Positions 22,301-32,500 of a DNA stretch of 64,000 bases are shown here, one piece after another (position 1 is the first letter of the stretch; every line of letters starts with the position of its first letter). The notes beneath the pieces are model-generated. The model had not been told where the DNA came from. It searched no databases and worked only from the letters and a program-made list of their open reading frames with translations. Both the position numbers and the translations under genes were made by a program. Source of the stretch: Liolophura sinensis (lineage: Eukaryota; Mollusca; Polyplacophora; Chitonida; Chitonidae); assembly GCF_032854445.1 (NCBI RefSeq), contig NC_088300.1, positions 37,786,458 through 37,850,457 on the forward strand, read 5' to 3'.

Positions 22301-25036
22301 GCTGTGTTTTAAATTGTAGGGAGAGTATGATGTTGGCAGTTCAGAGTCAGGCAATGACTCTGACTCTAAGACAGAATTTGTACCAAGTAAACCAGGGATG
22401 GTATCACGACTCTTAGAGTTCAAGCGACGGAAACAACAAATGATGACAGGTAGGCATGACTGACACATGGTATAGCAGGCATACCAGTTGCTAGAAGGCG
22501 TGATATTTATTTCTTAAAAGGGACTTTGGGATGTGTTCTATCATATAAAAGTACAAAACTTTCTCACCTTTCTTCTTCGGGCATTGAAATGTATTTGAAC
22601 TGAATTTTCCTAAGGTCAGCATGGTCAGTCTCATATAGAAGAGCCTGGGAGCAGTAAGCTTGTCTTGCTTTCCATTTAAGCTCATCATTGAAGTCAGTTT
22701 TGAAATTTACGACCATTGGCAGAAAATATGCATAAAACAGAGGGGTAATTAGGAAATAAAATTTCTCTTCATTGTATTTTGGCCTAACTTTCTTTATTTC
22801 CCATAGAGCCATAATCTTTGTTCAAGAGATCCTTTTCATGTGTCCAACATTGATTCCAGTTGGATGAATCTAAAAGTTTGTTTCTCTTTCAGGGCAGTGT
22901 CATGGGTGTAAAGCTTCCTTTGCTTCAATATTGAAAAGACGAGTAAGTAATTGGTTTTGAGATTCGAGGATTGGAGGATTGTTAAAAAAGAAAAAAGAAA
23001 AATTTACTCAGCCTTACATCTGTGCATGCATTTTTGAAATGTGTATTCACCATGTCAACACAAAACAAGGGAGGAATGCTTACTCGGTTACTTTACAAAT
23101 GCTGAGGGGGGGAGGGGAGGGGGGGGGGGGACAAAATTTGTCACTTATTTCTGGGCTATATTTCTACAAGACATTTACAATGTGTATCAATTCTGCTGAT
23201 TGTCGACTGTAGGTTTGGCAATAATGTATCTAATCTTAGCTGTATTGAGGGACCTCTGGGTTTTGGCTAGCCCAGCTTCATGCTGCTTTCTTGTTCCTGA
23301 TCTAAGATGGCTGCTGAAGGCAATCTTAACTTTCATTTACCAGTTTGTGACTTCCATGTACCTGTATCCTTGTTGACATATAGCGATGACCTTCAGGCAA
23401 CAACCTAACATGTGGATACTCAGCGTGTTCTATTTTGCCCTTACTTTAAAGGGGGCTGTATGTATGAGGATTATTGACACCTCATATTTGCTTGTCCTAT
23501 CACTGAGTCACCATGTAACGAATTTATCCAGAAAAAACCCATTGATTCAGTGCAGAAGACTGATGTGTAGGTGAATCGCTTCAGTGATGTGACCATCGTT
23601 GGACCCTAACCAAGGGAGATAACCTACTCAGGAGACATCTTCTGCAGGATTCGAGAATATATCTGTACCCCCACATGACCGTTGTTGTCCAATGAAAAGC
23701 AGAGTATTTCGTCTGATGCGAGACAATAGAACATACATGTAAAGTATATGTGTTGCAGTCCAAGTTGAGAGCCTTTTATGCAGAGTATTACTTTGCTTCA
23801 TGTGACTGTTTTTTTTTCTGCTCCAGTATTGTTGTATGCAGTGTGGAAACCACTTCTGTGCACGATGCTGCTTTCAGAAAGTGCCACGTTCAGTATTTGG
23901 TGCAACAGGTAAGAATGGACGTCTTATTCGCTAATTTCTGACATTGTTGAATTTGTGATTATCTACATTGTAGGCCACTTGTGTTTGGCTGATACATGAG
24001 TGTACATGTGTATGGGTGCTAAAATCCATCAGTAACTTACCAGAGGTCAGGAATTTTCCCCAGCATTCCTCCAATCACAAAATTCTTTGAGCATGGTGTA
24101 AATAAATAAATGAATAGGTGCACTGGATTTCTGATGAGTTTTCAAGAACTTTGGGGGGCCTCCGTGGCTCAGTTGGTTAGCGCGCTAGCACAGCGTAATG
24201 ACCCAGGAGTCTCTCACCAATGCGGTCGATGTGAGTTCAAGTCCAGCTCATGCTGGCTTCCTCTCTGGCCGTATGTGGGAAGGTGTGTCAGCAACCTGCG
24301 GATGGTCGTGGGTTTCCCCCGGGCTGTGCCCGGTTTCTGCCCACCATAATGCTGGCCGCCGTCGTATAAGTGAAATATTCTTGAGTACAGCGTAAAACAC
24401 CAATCAAAAAAAAAAAAAATCAAGAACTTTGGTTGCCTTTTGGCAAAAAATCCATATTTCTCTATTCAATCAAATTTCTGCATTTACCAAGAATAGCTCA
24501 AATGTATTTTCTTTCAGTAAATATAAGACTAGTAAATGCACTATTTATAGTGTTAAAATGATTCTAAAGTTTGAAAAAATTATGATGTCAGCAAATTTTA
24601 GGAACTTTATCACCGATTTCCAAAGGTAATTTTTTTTAGGATATTCTAAAATAATAGCCAAATTCAATCGGATTTGTGCTGATCAATTTGGGCCAGATAT
24701 GTTTGGTATAATCTGTAAATTGTAAACTGTAAACTCTCAATATATTAGGGCTCTTTCAAAATTTGGTACATTTAATACAGTGCCAAATACAATGTTACAA
24801 TTTACCCAGAAGCCTAGACCAACACTTCATTATTCTGGAATGCTCTTGTCAGTAATCTGAAGAAAATTACCAGTTGGTGTAGCACTTAAATTTAGACAGG
24901 AGTTACCATCTTAATACTGTCAGTTTACAGTTGTTGGCATGGTTGTTTTCCAGCTCCTGCAGCAAAGACAGAGACAGTACCTGTCTGTGGTTCCTGTTAC
25001 ACTCTTCTTGCAAATAAGGAAGGAAAGGTTTGCTGA
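7366..25036 (+). CDS. ZFYVE27: Protrudin (zinc finger FYVE domain-containing protein 27), complete, 13 exons
   Basis: Protrudin is an ER membrane protein that binds Rab11, kinesin and phosphoinositides and drives directional membrane traffic in neurite growth. Exons: 7366-7404, 11140-11291, 14985-15055, 17201-17384, 19810-19905, 20706-20818, 21062-21186, 21728-21775, 21981-22043, 22320-22449, 22893-22942, 23827-23908, 24954-25036. Together they give 411 aa, matching the vertebrate length. Hydrophobic segments lie near residues 65-86, 88-110 and 183-215; the last is the hairpin-like one. The FYVE finger occupies 341-399, with zinc cysteines C343/C346, C360/C363, C368/C371 and C396/C399 in CxxC pairs. 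As in vertebrate protrudin it lacks the canonical WxxD and RR/KHHCR boxes (KRRYCCMQCG instead), and FGATAPAAKTETVPVC matches the vertebrate ending. The exon 2 acceptor is pyrimidine-poor and comes directly after an in-frame TAG. If it is not used, translation would start at 11152 and give 394 aa. A clear FFAT motif is not visible. Confidence 0.95.
8490..8543. repeat. Perfect 16-bp hairpin with palindromic loop
   Basis: The stem AGTTGAAATTTTAGAA (8490-8505) pairs perfectly with TTCTAAAATTTCAACT (8528-8543). The 22-nt loop contains CTCCGGAG, itself an 8-bp palindrome. It lies in ZFYVE27 intron 1. It may be the core of a short foldback element. Confidence 0.8.
9023..9496. repeat. Tandem duplication of a 237-bp block
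   Basis: The sequence starting ACCCCCAACGACTTTATTTT at 9023 is repeated almost identically from 9260. The junction motif TGTTGCCCTAGGCC also precedes copy 1 at about 8890. A reverse-complement piece (GCGTGAAAATAAAGTCGTTG) occurs at about 18590, so the unit belongs to a dispersed family. Both sites are in ZFYVE27 introns. Confidence 0.85.
11627..11735 (-). mobile_element. SINE family A, 3' fragment (antisense)
   Basis: The inverted tail ATTTATTTATTTTATTGGTG is followed by the family A 3' body (ACGCTGTACTAAAGAATATT) and a diverged GTGGGAAGTGCG segment. The tRNA head is absent. It lies in ZFYVE27 intron 2. Confidence 0.8.
13575..13850 (-). mobile_element. tRNA-derived SINE, family B (antisense)
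   Basis: The tail is inverted at 13575 (TTGAGGTTTAACGTTGTACA). The body carries GCTGAACGCCAAGCGAGGAA and the head remnant ends CCAGGATCAACCCTGGATCT. This last is an antisense B-box-like stretch. It lies in ZFYVE27 intron 2. Confidence 0.7.
15534..15671 (+). mobile_element. SINE family A, 5'-truncated, with target-site duplication
   Basis: The body begins mid-element (TCTGCCAGCAACCTGGGGAA) and runs to the AATAAATAAATAAAT tail. The 11-bp AAATACAACCA flanks it at 15523-15533 and 15672-15682. Intact duplications and 5' truncation fit LINE-driven retrotransposition. It lies in ZFYVE27 intron 3. Confidence 0.88.
16279..16361. repeat. 22-bp tandem repeat, four copies
   Basis: The unit is TGACAGCCACACTTACCGG plus TAA, with single-base variants (CCAG, GCGG) between copies. 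It lies in ZFYVE27 intron 3. Confidence 0.9.
17628..17702 (+). mobile_element. SINE family B, 3' tail fragment
   Basis: CGTCATATGACTGAAAAATC followed by CCATGTTAAACCCCACGCAC and ACTCACTC repeats is the sense-strand end of family B. The rest of the element is missing. It lies in ZFYVE27 intron 4. Confidence 0.6.
20468..20625. mobile_element. Two SINE 3' fragments side by side (A antisense, B sense)
   Basis: Positions 20468-20566 carry the inverted family A tail and GTGGGAGGAAACC body. Positions 20572-20625 carry a sense family B end (GACAGAAAAATTGATAAGTA, then GGTTAAACCCCAAGCAT). The two ends meet body to body, suggesting one insertion into or beside the other. They lie in ZFYVE27 intron 5. 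Confidence 0.6.
23103..23131 (+). repeat. G-rich tract (G-quadruplex-capable)
   Basis: A run of G interrupted by single A residues (GGGGGGAGGGGAGGGGG and longer) lies in ZFYVE27 intron 11. It satisfies the simple G3+N1-7 four-run rule. Confidence 0.8.
24155..24419 (+). mobile_element. SINE family A, full length, with 13-bp target-site duplication
   Basis: The tRNA-related head (GGCCTCCGTGGCTCAGTTGG, A box; GAGTTCAAGTCC, B box) is followed by the conserved body and the end GTAAAACACCAATC plus an A-rich tail. TCAAGAACTTTGG flanks it at 24142-24154 and 24420-24432. It lies in ZFYVE27 intron 12 and is the best-preserved copy in the window. Confidence 0.93.
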
Positions 25037-28000
25037 GTTAGCTGCAGGGAGAAGATAAAGACAGGACATCTGTGATGTGAATAAGAGTTTTAATGTTATT
25101 TATGCCGGGTGGTGTCATTGTGTGATGTGATATCATTACTCGGAATAGTAGGCCTACAATATGGAAAAGTACATACTGAGAAGATGTATGGTTGGATGTT
25201 GTGAAGTGTAAAAATATAGAAATTCCTCATGCTCTGTCCCCCACTTTTTTCCTCTCTTTTCACAAAGTACCATTCAGAAAAGAAAAAAAAAAACAACAAA
25301 AAACACATGGGATAGTGAGCTGAGGATGCTAGAGCACAGCATGAGCTTTTCACTTGCACATGAAAAGCTAGAAACTGAAATACAGTTGGGCCTGTGAGGA
25401 AAGTATGTTTTCCTCTGATGGAAATTTGGTGTGGGTATGTTATTTTCTGTATCATGCTGTTTTAGAAAGAAGTGTAGTATTCTGTACAAAGGACTTTTTA
25501 ACTTCCTTAAAAGAATAATTTTTATGATTGGACGTTTTTATAGGCTTTTTTGTTAATTGTCAGAGCAAGAAATGTCAAACTGGAGGTGTGTGTATTTTTG
25601 AAGATTTTAATGTCTTTATCATTTAAAGGTTTCGAGGCCCATTGAGTGCATAATCCATAATCACTGATATGGAGTTCCCATGTATATGGTAATTCATGTA
25701 CAACGGACTGAAATATCATATACTGAGTTTTACAAGTATCTTCATAGATACTAGTTTATCATAAGAGTAAACGTAAGTTCTTATTCGTGGATCTTCAATT
25801 TTAAAGGCTATGTCATTTCAATCTCTTAATATTTTCCATGTCATTAGATGTTTTACTTCTTCCTTCAGAGTTTTTGACCATTTCTGTTTGCCCAGTGTAA
25901 TTCTTAATAATTTTTGAAAATAAAACTCTCATATTAAGTGTAGGTTGGTTGTTGGGAGGCTATTTTATTGCTGTTGAGGTTTGACATTCCTTTGTTGTTT
26001 AAGTTTATCTAATCAGGCCCTTTGTTAGTAACCAGGATTTTCTGTCTTTCATAGACGTATGCTGTCACCTATACCTGCATTTATTGATTGTTATTTAACG
26101 CCACATTGAAGATTTTTTCACAAATGGGATAGCGGTCAGTTTTACATACAACTGGCTAGATAGACAGTCGTGGACTACATATTAGCCCTTAGATTGCAAT
26201 GAATTTGCTACTTTGTATTGGTTATTGAAAGCTGTATATATCAAGTTCCCACGATCCCGCGATCAGAAGTATTTGTTTCACAATGCATATGGTCTCAAAA
26301 CTTAATTAAATTTGTAGATTGGAAGAGGTATTTTTGTCTAGTAGGCTATACTATACTAGAACGCTCATGGAAAATTTCGCTCTTGGACGATTTAGCTCTT
26401 GGACGATTTCGCTCCTGGACAATATGACCGGGACCCTTAATTTCCTTAACAGACATTAATTTTCATAAAAAAAATAATGATCTTAAAATCATTAAATTTT
26501 TTTAAATACTTAGAAAATACTTTAAAAAGTCTTTGTATGTATTGGGATGGCTCGGGAGTGGAAATTGTGCTCGTACATAATATCCAACTTGATCCTCTCA
26601 TGACGGTCATGTCTTCACGCCAAACATTCGACTTTCTAAAGCAGTCGAATGTTGCCGGCTATGCGGAGTCCGAAATAACCTGGTGGCGGTGTTTTACATA
26701 TGTGAAATACTCTGTCATGGCTGGTTTACCGAAACGGCGAAGTTGTGGAACTTTGACGTTGCTACAGAGGTGTTAGTCAGAAAAAGAAGATGACGGGTGT
26801 TGTGTCCGCAATCGAAGGAAATGATTTCAAGGTCGAACCTACAAGCTTGTGCAGTCACGTGATCGTACATGTTGCTGGTAGTATAAAAACTGCTAAAAAA
26901 CTGTGCTCTTCTGTTTTGACTGGAGTGGTCTATTAGAAACAGCAAGATCAAGTCGTGAGGTTGAAGCACAGCTCCTTGTGGATTCAGAAATTAGATCTTC
27001 CACTAATTTTGCATGGTTCACTTTTTGACGTGAGGAGATACAATATCCGGTATTCCACGTAGATCTGTCATTTAACTGGAAAGAGGATTCACCCGTTTTC
27101 TTACAGATCCCTGCATGATGAGGTCTAGATAGGTGTGATTTAAACCCGTGGCCCCTTTGTGGACGTTTCATACGAATCTAGTTTCCAGATTTGTTTTGCA
27201 TTTTGCTTTTCATCTATGTACCATTTAACCTTGCCTTGTTTCTTCGTATAACGTGCTCAAGTCAGACGATGAGTTAGATGTATTCATGTGCGATGGTTTA
27301 ATCACATCTAATGGCAATGTGAGTTTGCGGTTAATCATCAATTCTGATACTGATTTCTGAGTATGTACGTGAGGCATCGCACGGTATTTCAGCAGAAGAA
27401 TTTGTGCAAAGGTTTTCTTGGAGATTAGATTTCAGTCAGTCATGTCAAAACTCTGTTACATCTTTCAACAGCTCAGTTGCGTGGAGTATTTTATAGAGAG
27501 GTGTCAGACGGTTTTGGATTCTATGTCTGGATGGAAGCATTTCAAGTTCATTCAAGTGAACTGGCCGCTGTTATCCGAAATAACAGGTGATCCCCAGTAA
27601 TCAACGGAATCTTCATCTGAAGTAACTCGGTGGGTGGTTGTATCAGCTTACAGTCAGACGGAATGGTGATCATGTCCAACTAATAAGAATCGTTGATATC
27701 CAAAGATGTCCATGGCAATCTCTTTCTGGTCTTTGAATGGGTTTTACTGATTTGCCTCTCTGTACACATTACTTACAGCTATTTTTCCACAAAATATTCA
27801 ACGTTAATGATAATGGAAGGCCAAAAGACGGCTGCGTGACAACTCTTTACTCAGAAAAGTAAGCCTACTTCTTAAAAGTTATGCAGGGGCTTCCGTGGCC
27901 GAGGGGTTAGCACGCCAGCACGGCGCAATGACCCGGTGGCCTCCCATCAGCAAGGTCGCTGGGAGTCCGTCCACCTCATGACGGTTTCCTCTCCTTCCGT

Positions 28001-29548
28001 ACTTGGCAAGCTGTGGATGATCGTGGGTTTCCCCTGGGCTCTGCTCGGTTTCCTCCCACCATAATGCAGGTCACGGTCGTGTAAGTGAAATATTCTTGAA
28101 TACGTCGTAAAACACCAATCAAATAAATAAATAGTTTTGCAGTATCTCACTGAGAATTGACACCTGGGCACCTAAATCAGTGACTAGGTTGAGGTCTCGG
28201 ATATTAATGTTCACACAGAAGTCAACTGGTATTTATGTTCATGTGCATAGTTTAGGCGTCGATCTATTATGACATGATGTGTACACTTCGTAGACGGGGT
28301 GTATTTGAGTATCTGTCTAATTCACACCTCGGTCTAAAGCACACCTCGATCCTGTATACCATCTGTACCTCAAGCACATCTCAGCCATATGTTTATACGT
28401 TAGATTCACCTCTGAAACTTTGAAAAGTTTTTCAATACGAGAAAATATATACTTCAGATACACCTCAACAACTTTGAAAAAAAAAATCAACACTAAGAAT
28501 ATATACAGGATGTGTACATCAGGTGCACCTGAGAGTTTTTAATAATTAAGTGATTATGTGCCTCAGCCACTTTTAAAGTTTTATAATAAGAGATCAGATT
28601 CAGACCATTTTCTTCAAACAAAATGTTGACTACAAAATTACAAATATTTTTGTGCCAAAAAAAAAAAAGCGTTTACTAATAAGCCTTTGTCGCACTCTAT
28701 ACTGACTTGCTACTCAGTATGAAAATAATGATAAATCACAGAGAACGAATACATATACCCCTGATTATTACAAGATAGTGTGCATATTCCTGGGGGAAAA
28801 CAGCCCAGCTATTGGACAAAAGTGTGACATTTGCAAGCACATGAATCGATGTAAATGGCAAAGAAAACGAATAGGGGCCTAGGCTACCGCTAAATTTTGT
28901 TTAAACAGCTACAAAGTCTCATGTAAGTATATATCACTGTTGTTGTCTATAAACGATCAGATACAAATGAATATTATTCAACTTTAAATATCAAACCGGG
29001 AACTGGGCTGTGAACTAACTTCTCTACGAATGGTATCGCGTCTCACTATAAAGTATCAACAGAGCCTATGGATCCGATAGATCTATGCTCTATAATTGCT
29101 TAGTGTCTGTACACTCTTAAATTATGCACGAAAAAAAAATCTCCGAAAGCATACTGTGCGCAGATCGCATGAATCTCCAAACCCGACACCTAAAAATAGA
29201 CAATCGAACAGTTGTAAACTCACTATAGGTGTAAGTATAACGGCTACCGACAAACTGGAACTAAACTACGTTTATAGTTCCTCTGTCTTGCAAAACGCCA
29301 CAATACTGAACATTTGTGTTGTGATTGCTTTTAGATAATGGTAATTAACAAGGATTTACATGCACCGGTATGCGATGTCACGACTTTAATGAGGTGGCGT
29401 CACATCCATCTAAGACACTGCCTCCGCCGGCGGAAGGATATAATAACGGTAGGCCCTACTCGTGCAGCAGAGATCATACAAGTAGGGCCTATTACTAACT
29501 TGTCATCCTATCGGTCGTAGGTGCGCGAAGATTGTGGCAAGTGTCAAC
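25037..29548. other. Intergenic region ZFYVE27 to mARC
   Basis: The ZFYVE27 3' UTR probably occupies the start, with an AATAAA signal at 25919-25924 as a candidate cleavage site. A small TCGCTCTTGGACGATTT tandem (three copies) lies near 26377-26425. A SINE occupies 27888-28128. I found no supported gene. Short open stretches near 26900-27300 have no recognisable homology. Confidence 0.6.
27888..28128 (+). mobile_element. SINE family A, full length, diverged
   Basis: The head GGGCTTCCGTGGCCGAGGGG is followed by the family body and CACCAATCAAATAAATAAAT. Imperfect flanks GTTATGCAG (left) and GTTTTGCAG (right) may be a decayed target-site duplication. It is intergenic. Confidence 0.85.
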
Positions 29549-32500
29549 ATGGTGGAAATACTCAGCGGGATATTTGACGATTCGGCCAGTTCTGTGCTTG
29601 CCTTTCTAGCCGCTGGAACGGTGTTCAAAATCGGGGCCTTTCTCTGGCTTCGTAAGAAAAAGGATGAACGGTTTGTGCCCGTTGGGCAGGTCACTCAAAT
29701 TAACCTGTTCCCGGTGAAGTCGTGTAAAGGCATTCCAATCCGGTCGGCGAGGGCCACAGAGATTGGGGTTCTTTACGAGGGGGTGCAGGACAGGTGAGCC
29801 TGCGTAGATGTCCACGGAAGTCCCATCTGAGGATGGCTTACGTAATATTTAGGCCCAGTATACTCATATGTGACAAGCGCTATCACTTTACTGGCCTCGG
29901 CGTCCAATAGCAATTATAAGAAACGTTTAGCATGGTACATTCGTGTCGCAGGGGAATTTGTGGAGGGGGAGGTTGTCATAAACGTCAGGTGAGGAGGGGG
30001 GGGGGGCCTATAGGGGAGTAGGGGAGGATCCATCCCCCCCCATCCACTTTCTCTGATGCACTGCCCATGCATATCAATGGAAGTTAACTTTTAACTCAAT
30101 GAAAGTGGGGGGGGGGGGGGCAGTGTCAGGGATGCTCAAATACTATGTATCTTTAACAGCTGGCTATATTGGACTGGTATGGTTGTGATGATAGAACGTC
30201 AAAGAGAGATCGGGGGCACTGCCCCACAGTGTGTTGGATGTGATGCTCAATACGGCATCAAACATATCCTTGTGAAAGACTTTGCTCCTGTTCGGGAAAA
30301 GTTCTACACAGTCATCACTATATTCGATATATTTGACATCATTGCTGGCAGTGCTGTTATAAATTATTTCAAGGCCATTGGCCTATATCATATGCCTATT
30401 GCATATGAATATGAATTTAGAATCCAGCTGGGAATGGAATAATATTTTTTGTGATACAGAGGGAATGAATAGTAAATAAATTTTAAATAATAAAAAAAAG
30501 AAACACACAAAAGGTGCAGTGTAACACAGGCTAAAGCTACAGCTTACCAGTCTGTATATTGCCTGGGCCAGTGCGGTTGGAAATGCTAGGACAAAGATCA
30601 AATGCAAAGTCTGAAAACTCAGAATCTGAAGTCTGGCCAGAGATGTCAGTGCCGATCTCATCAACGTCATCCACTATGGGTTCAAATTGATACAGCAGTA
30701 TATTTGCATCTGAGTAGCTAGAATCCATCGCGAAAATAACATTCAGTATGAACCCCCAGGTTATTTAGGCCAGCTAGGCTTGGGTTGGCCATCTAGAACA
30801 TCACCCGCTGAGCAGTATGGGCGGCCAGCTGCAGATCGGCTAGGGCAATAAATCTACTGTTTTTGGTGGATTTAAAGGCCTTATTATGACTCTCAGAAGC
30901 CCTCTCAGTAACATACAGTTTAAACAAGTTATAATCTTTATAATTAGGGCCAGTAGCTAAATCTGGAAACTAAGCCTTTAATGCATATTACAAAATTGAT
31001 GACTGTGGTCTCTGTTGTATTAGAATCAATGTTGGGGTACTTTATATTTAAGGGTTGTAGACATATGTTAAAAAGTGCTGCTAGCATTCAGTCCAGGTTT
31101 TGCCTATATGTACATGTATAACAGCAGTAACAGATCATGCCTTAATAATTGGCTAGGATATGATGCGGATTCAAACCCGGCCCTGGTCAGGGAATTTCTT
31201 AATTTGCCTGCCTTCATCCATAACCGTCGATAGTTGTGCGTAATTGTATTTGAGTGCCTACTGTTGAAAAAAATCCCTGTGAAAAGCTTCCATTTTTATA
31301 AATTGTATTTACATAATGGATCAGAGGAAGCTACTTGTATGCTGAGACGAATTTTCCTACTTTAAACTTTTATTTTTTCTATTTTAGTTTTCTTTGCTGT
31401 CATACACGTTTGATAGTAAAGCTTGTGGGATACGTCTATTTTGCAGGTCATTTTTGATCATAGGAGCAGATCATGTCTACATCACCCAAAGACAGGAGCC
31501 CAGCATGGCTCTGATTGTGCCCAGTATACATGGCGATATGCTTCACCTGGATGCCCCGGGAATGCAAACCCTCAAAGTGCCAAAACATTTACCTGTGCTC
31601 GACAGTAACCTGACTAAGTTTCAGTAAGTACTTATTAGTTGATTAGTTTAAGTTACGTGTATAGCGATAGGTGAGATTTATCAGCTAAAGGTGAGATTCT
31701 GACAATGCAAACAATGTGAAGAAATGTTAAAAAATGTGACTAAAAATCATATTTGTGGGAAAACTTAACGTTTTATTGGTAAGCTATCATATTTTGTTCA
31801 ATTTATTTAGTTTTAATATAGCTTGATTTGTTTGGGTGCCCAAATCGTTTTTTAAAAACTATAATGGTTCTAGATATGTCTAAGGTATGTTGCTTTAAGG
31901 GTAATTGTTGTGAGCTTTTGCTAAAACACAGCTTGTTTTTTCAGGGTAAAGCTTGACATCCTAAAAGCAGTAGATTGTGGCACTGAGGCGGCAGCCTGGG
32001 TCAGTAAATATTTGAAAAGACCAGGACTGAAACTTCTGTACTATGCACCGGAGTTGCCCAAAAGAGATCTGACTGTAGTGAAGAAAGCTTGGGATACCAG
32101 AGCTAAAACTGGAGACAAGGTGAGAAAGAACAACATAAGGTTCCAGTGTTAAACATGAACAAACAGGCAATGGCACAAGACTTAAGATGGGTGAGAAACT
32201 CTAGGATACTGTGGCTAAACTGTTATTGGACTTCAGATGGGAAACACCAGCTAGATCACTGAAACTGAAACTGAATATTAGCTGAGAAACACCAAGACTA
32301 AAACTGATTCTTAGGTGTGAAACATACAGACGCTAAGACTAAAACTGAACATTAGATGAGAAATGCCAGGATAACAAGATTGAACATGAGATGAGAAACA
32401 CCAGGACACCACGATTGAACATTAGATGAGAAATACCAGGGCACCAAAATTGAACATTAGATGAGAAATGCCAGGACACCAAGACTGAACATTATATGAG

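Noticed and set aside
24153-24240. Functional tRNA gene in the SINE head
   Set aside because: A- and B-box-like motifs are present, but the arms do not form a proper acceptor stem and the sequence continues as a SINE found many times in the window.
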